Program-made: the position numbers and the translations under genes | Origin: Candidatus Shapirobacteria bacterium | GTDB lineage: Bacteria > Patescibacteriota > Microgenomatia > UBA12405 | Length of the DNA stretch: 24,169 nucleotides | NCBI GenBank assembly: GCA_018500045.2 | Contig: JAHBAQ020000062.1 | Location: forward strand, 1 to 24,169 | Reading direction: 5' to 3' | Shown: positions 1-6,329 of the stretch, in pieces | Layout of the letters: every line of letters starts with the position of its first letter | Numbering within the stretch: the first letter of the stretch is position 1 | Notes under the pieces: model-generated | Databases searched by the model: none | What the model was told of the DNA's origin: nothing | Seen by the model: the letters and a program-made list of their open reading frames with translations, nothing else

Positions 1-138
1 ATCGTTAGAATTTGATTGACGACCGATGTAGCTAATGTGCCAGTCGATTTTTTGGTCTTGCTGGAGCTGGCGGATTAACTCGATGGCTGGAGTGAGGTGA
101 GTTCCGGTGATGAGAATCCTTTTTTTGATCGGAGTCAT
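1..138 (-). CDS. murG: MurG N-terminus, partial (runs off left end)
   Basis: Only the first 46 codons are present and the frame is open to base 1. MurG adds GlcNAc to lipid I on the inner face of the membrane, making lipid II. The visible part is a GT-B Rossmann start: after MTPIKKR comes a beta strand ILITG, then THLTPAIELIRQLQ, and later a second strand ending in SYIGRQS. The conserved His and the following helix match the MurG N-terminus, but the usual glycine-rich GGGTGGH loop is reduced to GTH. The position directly after ftsW is the standard dcw order. The ATG (138-136) sits in TGATAATG, like the TAATG junctions elsewhere in this contig. It overlaps the annotated end of ftsW by 107 bp, which probably reflects a frameshift in ftsW and not a real long overlap. 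The assignment rests on 46 residues plus context. Confidence 0.72.
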   Translation of the reverse strand, partial: MTPIKKRILITGTHLTPAIELIRQLQQDQKIDWHISYIGRQSNSND

Positions 139-1225
139 TATCAGAGTATAGCAACAAACTGTGTCTTTTTTCGAGATTGCGAACTAATCCGATACTGGCC
201 ATTAAGGTCAAAAGCGATGAACCACCATATGAAATAAAAGGTAATGGAACCCCGGTAAGGGGAATTATGTTGGCGATGGCAGAAATATTAATGAGAGATT
301 GATAAGCAATCCAACAGGCGATGCCAGAAATTAAAAGCGAGCCAAATTGGTCGGTTGTTATTAGAGAAGAAATTTTAATTAAATAGGAGATTAGAAAAAT
401 ATAAACCAAAAGAACGATTAGTACTCCGAAAAATCCCATTTCCTCCCCTATTATGGCTAAAATTGAATCAGTGGATATTTTTGGTAGGAAGCGATATTTT
501 TGATCGGAGTTGGCAAAACCTTTGCCGAATAATCCACCAGAGGATAAAGATAAGACAATTTGGTTACTGTGATATGAGGTGCTATCGCCATTGGCTTCGG
601 GGTTGATGAGGGTTTGAAGTCTGGCTGAACGATAAGGTGAACTAATAACCAATATAAAACAGAGACTGATTAATCCAAGACAAAAAAGGAATAAGGGCAT
701 AATTTTGCCACCAGAAAGGTAATACATAGAAATAATAATGGCGGTGCTTAAGATGGCAGTACTCAAGTTTGGTTCTAAAATAATTAGAACAAAAGGAATA
801 CTGAGATGAAAGATTAAATTAGTTAAATTGCGTTTAGACTCTTGAGAAAAAAGAATGGCAAAATAAATAATAGAGCTGAATTTAAATAGTTCAGAGGGTT
901 GGAAGCTAAAGATACCTAAATTAAGCCATCTACGGGCCCCTAAAGCTTGATTACTGAGTCCAGGAATTAAGACTAGGATCAGTCCGACAATGGAACCAAA
1001 ATAAATTAGAGTGGATAATTTTTTAATAATTTCGATTTTGATTTTTGAGACTATAAACAAGGCAACTAAACTGACTAAAATCCAGAAGCCTTGTTTTTTG
1101 AGAAAGTAAAATTTGTCGCCAGCAGTATTGTTGGCTTCGGTAAGAGAGGAAATGGAAATAAAAGTAAAACCGACACCAATAAGAAAAAAAATCAGACTAA
1201 TTAGAGGTGATTTATCCTTTTTCAT
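32..1225 (-). CDS. ftsW: FtsW, SEDS-family septal peptidoglycan polymerase
   Basis: This is a polytopic membrane protein of the SEDS family, the glycosyltransferase that polymerises lipid II at the division site together with a class B PBP. About ten hydrophobic segments are visible. The family signature PLTGVPLPFISYGGSSL lies near residues 322-338, and GEEMGFFG and the LGARRWLNLG region are also present. Position before murG and presence of ftsI in the cluster favour FtsW over RodA. The ATG at 1225-1223 overlaps the ATP-grasp stop by 14 bp. The last ~37 residues, from about SDNDSDQKK on, are polar, rich in His, Pro and Arg, and encoded inside murG in another frame. Adding one base to the T6 run at 166-171 (A6 in the mRNA) would instead end the protein at a TGA at 143-141, just before the murG ATG. 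The true C-terminus is therefore doubtful. Confidence 0.93.
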   Translation of the reverse strand: MKKDKSPLISLIFFLIGVGFTFISISSLTEANNTAGDKFYFLKKQGFWILVSLVALFIVSKIKIEIIKKLSTLIYFGSIVGLILVLIPGLSNQALGARRWLNLGIFSFQPSELFKFSSIIYFAILFSQESKRNLTNLIFHLSIPFVLIILEPNLSTAILSTAIIISMYYLSGGKIMPLFLFCLGLISLCFILVISSPYRSARLQTLINPEANGDSTSYHSNQIVLSLSSGGLFGKGFANSDQKYRFLPKISTDSILAIIGEEMGFFGVLIVLLVYIFLISYLIKISSLITTDQFGSLLISGIACWIAYQSLINISAIANIIPLTGVPLPFISYGGSSLLTLMASIGLVRNLEKRHSLLLYSDNDSDQKKDSHHRNSPHSSHRVNPPAPARPKNRLAH

Positions 1226-2378
1226 GGAGCAGGTTAATAATATTTTGGGGTATTTTAATGGGGTCTAATTCTGAGGTGAAAGGAATAAAGTCATGGTATT
1301 TTTTGATAGTTTGACTGTCTTGGTTTTTGAGAGTAATTTCTGAACCGATAATTTTGGCTGAGTCGATTGATGATTGGGTTTCGGAAGCGGTTGGAACTGA
1401 GGGAAGATTGATGAATTGAGATAAATGAAAAAGGAATAATGGATCAAGGTTTTGGTTAATTTCGATTTGAGTATAAAAAGCGAAAGAAGCAGTAAGACGT
1501 GGATTACATTCGAGTAAATAAATTTGATTATGGGAAACTAAAAAATCTAAACCAAAAAAGCCTTTATAAGATAGTGACTGAATTATTTTGGCAAAATTAG
1601 CAGTGATTTGTTTAACTTGTGTTTGAATTTCAACTGTGGTTAAACAAGGCCATTGACGACCAACAGTAGTAAATGGGTTAGAAGTAAATTCGGGAAGGCC
1701 GGTATATTGTAAAGCTGGAGGACTTTGAATAAGGCCGGTTTGAGTTAGACAGCAATTATTTAATAATGAGTAACCTTCTAAAAATGGAGAAAATTTTACT
1801 TTGGTTTCTGGAGGAATATTGTTTTTTATTTCTTCCCAATTGTTGGCAGAAAAAGTGCTTTTACCAGCCCAACCAAAATGAGTTTGAATGACTAATTTGT
1901 CAGTTTGGAATTGTTGTTGATATTTAGTGAAATTATTTTGGTTGAATAAATCTATAACTGATGGAACTGTGGGTAAATTATTTTTTTGACAGAAAAGAGT
2001 AAACTCGTTTTTATCTTCCAAAAAGCGATTAAGTTGGTGATCAACGGCAGCACAAATCCAATTGTTTTGACGACAAATAAATTCAATTTTGGCTGATGGT
2101 TTAAAAGGAATAATGACTATTTGTTGGTTGTTGGCGGTGGAATTAATATAGTTTTGGACTGAAATATCAGACAGAAGTTTGCCGCTGTTTTGAATGTCAT
2201 TGGTCGGGCAAACAAAATAAGGGATGTTTTGTGAATTTAAATATTTTTCTTGTTTGGGAATAGAAGAATAAATTAGGTGGAAATTTTTTAATTGAGGTAA
2301 AGCAATATCTAAGAAATCATCGACAACTAAGAAATAAAAAATATAATTAGACTGATTAATTTGGTCAAAAAGATTCAT
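1212..2378 (-). CDS. ATP-grasp family ligase of unknown substrate
   Basis: This looks like an ATP-grasp enzyme, a family that activates a carboxylate as an acyl phosphate and joins it to an amine or similar nucleophile. Residues 1-120 form a poorly conserved preATP-grasp domain. A KNEFTLFCQKNNLPTVPS segment (123-140) resembles the usual start of the ATP-grasp domain. GWAGKSTF (169-176) fits the flexible glycine-rich ATP loop. GFFGLDF followed by LLECNPRLTAS (288-298) gives the Mg-ATP residues Glu290, Asn292 and Arg294. At 388 residues it is longer than RimK/LysX ligases (about 280-300). The ATG lies one base after the stop of the PLP enzyme gene, so the two are almost certainly co-translated, and the gene overlaps ftsW by 14 bp. 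The substrate cannot be read from the sequence. A LysW-like carrier gene nearby makes amino-acid or carrier ligation an attractive guess. Confidence 0.82.
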   Translation of the reverse strand: MNLFDQINQSNYIFYFLVVDDFLDIALPQLKNFHLIYSSIPKQEKYLNSQNIPYFVCPTNDIQNSGKLLSDISVQNYINSTANNQQIVIIPFKPSAKIEFICRQNNWICAAVDHQLNRFLEDKNEFTLFCQKNNLPTVPSVIDLFNQNNFTKYQQQFQTDKLVIQTHFGWAGKSTFSANNWEEIKNNIPPETKVKFSPFLEGYSLLNNCCLTQTGLIQSPPALQYTGLPEFTSNPFTTVGRQWPCLTTVEIQTQVKQITANFAKIIQSLSYKGFFGLDFLVSHNQIYLLECNPRLTASFAFYTQIEINQNLDPLFLFHLSQFINLPSVPTASETQSSIDSAKIIGSEITLKNQDSQTIKKYHDFIPFTSELDPIKIPQNIINLLHEKG

Positions 2379-2379
2379 A

Positions 2380-3201
2380 TTAGCGTTTGGCTCCGGTTAA
2401 TAAAATAACGGGGTATTGACCAATGTTTAAATTATTTTCAAGAGCTTTTTGGTAGGCAGCAAAGGTCAAAGCGCCTTCGAGTGAGGTTAAAATATTTTTT
2501 GATTTTAAATATGAATCAGCAGCAACTATTGCTTCGTTTTGAATGGTTAAGCAAGAGCCAGTGCTGTTTTTGATAGTATTAATAACTTTATCTTTGTTAG
2601 GTAAAAATTTTACAGATAAAGCGTCAGTAATTAGTCTGGTTTCTGGAGTAAATTTGGGGTCAAAAATTTTACTAATGGTGGGATTGGCGGCGGATTGAGC
2701 CCCAAAAATTTTGACGTTTTTAGGAAGTTTTTGAGAAATACCCAAAAGAGTAGTGCCACTACCAACAGGAATAAAAATACTGGTAATTTTAGGTAATTGT
2801 TCGATTAAGTCTTGGGCAATGGTTTGATAACCGGTTAAACTTGCAGGATCGGTGGATTGACGCAATAAATAAACTTTTTGTAGTTTAGAAAATTTAATAG
2901 CGTCGCTAATTGGTTGATGAGAGAGAATAATTTCGTGGTCGTATCTTTTGAGTAAATTTAATTTTTCCGGAGAAATATGGGGGGATAAGAAAATAGTTAG
3001 TTTGATATTTTCCTGATGACAAAAATAGGCAGCAGAGATAGCAGCGTTACCGGTGCTAGAGATAACAGCCTGAGTGAAACCATTTTTTTTGAGGTTTTCA
3101 ATTTGAAAAGGAATGGCTCTATCTTTGGCTGAGCCGGTAATATTTTGATCTTCCCGTTTGAAGTATAAATTGTCTAATTGGACTAAGGGAGTGTTTGTCA
3201 T
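2380..3201 (-). CDS. PLP-dependent enzyme, threonine synthase / cysteine synthase fold
   Basis: Fold-type II PLP enzyme (tryptophan synthase beta superfamily). NTPLVQLDNLYFKRED is the family N-terminal motif. GSAKDR supplies the Schiff-base lysine (about residue 26 from this start). SSTGNAAISAA (about 48-58) is the substrate-carboxylate loop, GSGTTLLG (about 147-154) is the phosphate-binding loop, and the protein ends in LLTGAKR, with a Thr in the region contacting the pyridine nitrogen. At 273 residues it is shorter than most threonine synthases (350-450) and close to a minimal catalytic core, so the reaction is open: threonine synthase, cysteine synthase-like beta-replacement, or dehydratase. 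I chose ATG 3201-3199. An in-frame TTG at 3252 would add 17 residues, but that TTG overlaps the divergent LysW-like gene and looks like part of a -35 element. It is followed after one base by the ATP-grasp gene. Confidence 0.82.
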   Translation of the reverse strand: MTNTPLVQLDNLYFKREDQNITGSAKDRAIPFQIENLKKNGFTQAVISSTGNAAISAAYFCHQENIKLTIFLSPHISPEKLNLLKRYDHEIILSHQPISDAIKFSKLQKVYLLRQSTDPASLTGYQTIAQDLIEQLPKITSIFIPVGSGTTLLGISQKLPKNVKIFGAQSAANPTISKIFDPKFTPETRLITDALSVKFLPNKDKVINTIKNSTGSCLTIQNEAIVAADSYLKSKNILTSLEGALTFAAYQKALENNLNIGQYPVILLTGAKR

Positions 3202-3223
3202 ATAATGGGTTAACTTAAGCTTA

Positions 3224-3252
3224 ATTATATATTCTTTAGCCTTATGACACAA
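3224..3252 (-). promoter_or_regulatory. Candidate promoter for PLP enzyme-ATP-grasp-ftsW-murG
   Basis: On the minus strand a perfect TATAAT lies at 3229-3224, 17 bp downstream of TTGTGT (3252-3247), which matches the first three bases of TTGACA. Transcription would start near 3217, about 15 nt before the ATG at 3201. The site lies in the short gap between the divergent PLP-enzyme and LysW-like genes and overlaps the first codons of the latter. The -10 box is good but the -35 is weak, so this is a prediction from AT-rich DNA. Confidence 0.35.
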
Positions 3253-3408
3253 ACAACTAATATTATTTGTCCTGATTGCAGCTCAGAAATTAAACCAACT
3301 GAAGGAATGATGATTGGGGATATTTTGGAATGCGAGGAATGTGGTACTGAAGTAGAGATTTTGTCTATTGAACCATTAGAATACCGCGAATTAATTGAGG
3401 AAAAATAA
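3244..3408 (+). CDS. LysW-like amino-group carrier protein (54 aa zinc ribbon)
   Basis: This is a small plus-strand gene of 54 codons inside an otherwise minus-strand cluster. The product has two CxxC pairs, CPDC (Cys9, Cys12) and CEEC (Cys30, Cys33), a GDILECEECGTEVEI core and an acidic tail ending LIEEK. This is the layout of LysW, the amino-group carrier of the alpha-aminoadipate lysine/arginine pathway: Cys pair, then a G-x-x-L/I-E-C-x-x-C-G-x-E-x-E core, then a Pro-Leu and an acidic end. In LysW the C-terminal Glu of EDWGE is the attachment point. Here that motif is absent and the last residue is Lys preceded by two Glu, so carrier function is not assured. No lysine-pathway genes are in the window; the neighbours are an ATP-grasp and a PLP enzyme. 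There is no clear Shine-Dalgarno sequence before the ATG. The 3' end overlaps the convergent NlpC/P60-like gene by 18 bp. A plain zinc-ribbon protein is the alternative. Confidence 0.72.
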   Translation: MTQTTNIICPDCSSEIKPTEGMMIGDILECEECGTEVEILSIEPLEYRELIEEK

Positions 3409-3966
3409 TTTAAGACGGTAAATTCCTTGATTATCGAACATAGGATCAGTCAGATCGACTTGGCCATATTTGACGCCTCTACCCCAAAAAGAACTGTCGA
3501 CGTAATCGACTATTTTGCCTTTCTTTTCGATGATAAATAAAACGTGGTGACCGTTTTTTTGACGAATTAAATCGCCAGTCTGGATGTTGTCGATGTCGTC
3601 AATTTTGGTTGATAGAGGTTCTGATGTAAGCATATCGGCTGAAGTTTTTCGAGGATTGAGAGGTATTTTTTTGCCCATTAATTTGCCATAGTAAGTTAAT
3701 AATTGAGTGGCTAATCCAGAACAATCGATGCCGATTTTATGTTTTTTTTGGAAGTTGTATAAACGCTGAGGTGAGAGTTTATCCAGATTAATTTTATTTT
3801 GTTTGGCTAGACGTTTGGTTTCTTTTTCAATATCTTTCCAGTGACCTTTGGCGCCCAAAAAACGCTCTTTGATAATGCGACCGTCACGAATAATATTAAT
3901 CATATAGGGAAGATTAATGTAATGATTAATTTCTTGTTTGAGTTGATCTAATTTAGTCCTAACCAT
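3391..3966 (-). CDS. NlpC/P60-like cysteine peptidase/amidase, no signal peptide
   Basis: 191 residues from ATG 3966-3964. The C-terminal half has an NlpC/P60-type active-site pattern: GIDCSGLATQLL with the nucleophile Cys at about residue 81, then IQTGDLIRQKNGHHVLFIIE with the catalytic His, then a polar VDSS segment. In this superfamily such enzymes usually cut peptidoglycan stem peptides. The N-terminal half (about 1-75) is charged and helical and shows no signal peptide, lipobox or membrane segment, so export is not evident. The frame extends upstream to a TTG at 4032, but those 22 extra residues lie inside mraY and do not make a convincing signal peptide. The start overlaps the mraY stop by 19 bp, so the gene is coupled to the mur operon. 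The substrate is unknown; a cytosolic precursor-editing role or export by an unrecognised route are both possible. Confidence 0.75.
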   Translation of the reverse strand: MVRTKLDQLKQEINHYINLPYMINIIRDGRIIKERFLGAKGHWKDIEKETKRLAKQNKINLDKLSPQRLYNFQKKHKIGIDCSGLATQLLTYYGKLMGKKIPLNPRKTSADMLTSEPLSTKIDDIDNIQTGDLIRQKNGHHVLFIIEKKGKIVDYVDSSFWGRGVKYGQVDLTDPMFDNQGIYRLKLFFLN

Positions 3967-4982
3967 AAGCCAAAAATAGCTAAAATAATGCCGGCCAACC
4001 ACGCACGAGTAACGATTTTGGGTTCTTCCCAACCCATACTTTGAAGAGTTAAATGAATTGGAGCAGCGGGAAAAACTTTTTTCTTAAAATATTTTTTACT
4101 AAAAATTTGAATGGCGCTACTGAGACCTTCGATAATAAATGGAGAACCGACAATGATTAGTGGGACAACTTTACCTAATATTAGGGCAATAACGGCGAAG
4201 GTAGCACCAAAAGAAAGGGCGCCAACATCACCGAGCCAAATGCGGGCAGGGTAAACATTGAAATAAAGGAAGGCAATAAGAGAACCGATCCATAAACAAA
4301 GAAACATAGAGATAGGAGTATCGAGTGAACTGCTAGATAAAAACCAAAAAGCAAAAAGAGCAATCATTAAAAGACCACAAGATAGGCCATCAAGACCATC
4401 AGTAATGTTGAAAAAATTAGCAAAAGCGGTAATGATTAAAGTTGAGATGGGGATAAAAAACCAACTGAGATGAATGGCGCCGAAAAACGGGAGATAAATA
4501 AAATCAACTTTTAGATTGAAATAAATCAAAAGAGAAATGATAGTAGCTAAAATTAATTGTAGGACTAATTTGTAAATCATTCTTAGACCAAAAAAACCGG
4601 TGCGTTTGAAACCGAAAAATTTATAGGCGTCGTCGTATAAACCGAGTAACCCAAAGCTGATAAAAGTAAAAAAGACAATACCGAGCTCGTGAAATATTTG
4701 ATAATTGGTGGAAATAAATATTTTTGATAATTTTATGGCTGGGAAAAGAATTAGAAATAAAACACAGACGGAAATAATAATTAATAACCCTCCGCCGACT
4801 GGAGTACCGGTTTTAATATTGTGAAATTTATCGAAAATAGGGGTTTTTTTGTTTTGAAAATCGGTGGTGTTTTGCTTTTGACGTTGGAATTTTAGTTTAT
4901 AAAGTAAGTTGATGAAAGGAACGACCAAAAGGCTGGTGATTAAAAAAGAGAAGAGCAAAAGTCCTAAGTAGAGATGCATCAT
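3948..4982 (-). CDS. mraY: MraY, phospho-MurNAc-pentapeptide transferase
   Basis: This integral membrane enzyme transfers phospho-MurNAc-peptide from UDP to undecaprenyl phosphate, making lipid I. It has 344 residues with about ten hydrophobic segments. The family motifs are present: TGTPVGGG (58-65), GLYDDAYK with the Asp pair 117-118, NFFNITDGLDGL (189-200), and YPARIWLGDVGALSFGA with Asp252, equivalent to the catalytic Asp of the family. The last cytoplasmic loop, normally PIHHHFELKGW, reads PIHLTLQSMGW (308-318), so only the first of three histidines is kept. That is unusual for MraY. The start is Met-Met at 4982, four bases after the murA stop, and the gene lies between murA and the NlpC/P60-like gene. 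WecA-type transferases share the fold but lack this context. Confidence 0.93.
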   Translation of the reverse strand: MMHLYLGLLLFSFLITSLLVVPFINLLYKLKFQRQKQNTTDFQNKKTPIFDKFHNIKTGTPVGGGLLIIISVCVLFLILFPAIKLSKIFISTNYQIFHELGIVFFTFISFGLLGLYDDAYKFFGFKRTGFFGLRMIYKLVLQLILATIISLLIYFNLKVDFIYLPFFGAIHLSWFFIPISTLIITAFANFFNITDGLDGLSCGLLMIALFAFWFLSSSSLDTPISMFLCLWIGSLIAFLYFNVYPARIWLGDVGALSFGATFAVIALILGKVVPLIIVGSPFIIEGLSSAIQIFSKKYFKKKVFPAAPIHLTLQSMGWEEPKIVTRAWLAGIILAIFGLWLGLN

Positions 4983-4986
4983 AATT

Positions 4987-6315
4987 TTAGGTTTTTATAT
5001 ATTCTATGTTAGCACCTAGATAACAAAGTCTTTCAGCTAATTTTTCATATCCCCTTTCGATAAATTCAACACCATCAATAATTGATGTGCCTTCGGCGGT
5101 AAGTGCAGCTAGTGTGGTTGAAGCACCGGCTCGAAGATCATTGATAGTAAAGTTAGCTGGTTTAAGTTTGGTTGGGCCATAAATTTTGACGCCGTGGAAA
5201 AACTCTGGTCGATCACTTTCGGGGTTAAATTGGTAGAAAGTTTCAGAATTATCAATTTCTGGATTAAAAAGAACAGCCTTAACACCCATTTTCTTAAGAT
5301 TTTCAATATGTTGGAAACGTGATGGGTAAACTCTTTCGATAATAGAGCTGCAACCGACTGTTTGGGTTAGTAAAACAGAAAAAATCGCTTGCCAGTCAGT
5401 CATAAATTCCGGTTCTGGTCCGGTAGTGACATCAATATTTTTTAGGGGTTGAACCCATGAAACAGTAATTTCGTCTTTGCCAGGAACAACCTTGGCTCCC
5501 ATTTTTTCGATGGTGTCTAAAAATGTTTGGACAGTTTTGGGATCGCTTCTTAAAATATTGATAGAACCTTTGGTGGCTAAAGCGGCACAAGCAAAGGTAA
5601 CAATTTCGTTACGGTCGCAAATTACTTGATGGTGAGTACCGTTGAGTGATTTAACTCCATCAATAATAATTTGTTTTTGGTTTTGAGGGTTACGAATAAT
5701 TTTGGCACCCATACTATTGAGCATAAGTATAAGATCATCAATTTCCGGTTCTTGAGCAGCGTTATCAAGGATTGTTTGACCATCAGCAAAAGCAGCGGTC
5801 ATAAGAATAGTTTCGGTGACGGTATGACTGGGTTTATTGAAAGTGTAGTGAGTTGGTTTGATTTTATCGGTATTAAATTTTATTTGATTTTCTGAAATTT
5901 CAGTGGAAATGCCCATTTGTTTAAACCAGTCGAAGAGACGATCGAGTGGTCTGATACCGAATTTGTCCCCACCAGGAATGGGAACAATGGCGCTACCAGT
6001 ACGGACTAAAAGCGGGGCAGAAAACATAAATGAGGTACGCGATTTTTCGCCGGTGCCGACAGGAACAATAGAATTGGTTATTTTTGGGGCGCTGATTTCT
6101 AAACAATGTTCGCCACAATATTCAATAGTAGCTCCAACACTTTTGGCTATACTTTCAGTAATTTTTACGTCAGATATTTTTGGAACGTTGGTTAATTGAG
6201 TGGTTTGGTCACTTAAAAGAGCGGCGATTATTTGTTTATAACTGGCGTTTTTGGCGCCGCGAATGGAAACTTCACCGTGAAGTTGGTTACCGCCAGTAAT
6301 GATATATCGAGACAT
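4987..6315 (-). CDS. murA: MurA, UDP-GlcNAc 1-carboxyvinyltransferase (Cys-to-Asp form)
   Basis: First committed step of peptidoglycan synthesis, in the cytoplasm: transfer of enolpyruvate from PEP to UDP-GlcNAc. At 442 residues it is slightly longer than E. coli MurA (419). The substrate-binding Lys22-Asn23 pair is in RGAKNAS. The PEP loop reads PIPGGDKFGIRPLD (112-125), so the residue corresponding to E. coli Cys115 is Asp117. TDWQA supplies the general base Asp307, and DLRAGA supplies Arg395 (E. coli Arg397). Natural Asp variants such as mycobacterial and chlamydial MurA are active and resist fosfomycin, so the same is expected here. The ATG at 6315 follows the MurC-like stop by 14 bases and mraY starts 4 bases after the stop. 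Placement inside dcw is unusual compared with E. coli but agrees with the compact cluster. Confidence 0.95.
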   Translation of the reverse strand: MSRYIITGGNQLHGEVSIRGAKNASYKQIIAALLSDQTTQLTNVPKISDVKITESIAKSVGATIEYCGEHCLEISAPKITNSIVPVGTGEKSRTSFMFSAPLLVRTGSAIVPIPGGDKFGIRPLDRLFDWFKQMGISTEISENQIKFNTDKIKPTHYTFNKPSHTVTETILMTAAFADGQTILDNAAQEPEIDDLILMLNSMGAKIIRNPQNQKQIIIDGVKSLNGTHHQVICDRNEIVTFACAALATKGSINILRSDPKTVQTFLDTIEKMGAKVVPGKDEITVSWVQPLKNIDVTTGPEPEFMTDWQAIFSVLLTQTVGCSSIIERVYPSRFQHIENLKKMGVKAVLFNPEIDNSETFYQFNPESDRPEFFHGVKIYGPTKLKPANFTINDLRAGASTTLAALTAEGTSIIDGVEFIERGYEKLAERLCYLGANIEYIKT

Positions 6316-6329
6316 AAGTTATTAAATAA

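Noticed and set aside
3202..3252. N-terminal extension of the PLP enzyme from a TTG codon
   Set aside because: The extension overlaps the divergent LysW-like gene, lacks a ribosome-binding site and precedes the conserved NTPLVQL start. ATG 3201 is preferred, though not proven.
3967..4032. Extended start (TTG) of the NlpC/P60-like gene as a signal peptide
   Set aside because: The 22 residues lie within mraY in another frame and do not form a proper signal peptide. ATG 3966 gives a normal short overlap.
5109..5306. Open frames antisense to or out of frame with murA, murC, murE, purL and the DUF4012 gene (for example 5109-5306, 5903-6199, 7169-7516, 8768-8983, 9241-9489, 13733-14017, 19848-20153)
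   Set aside because: They lie within genes with clear family motifs in another frame, show no family motifs of their own and have low-complexity composition.
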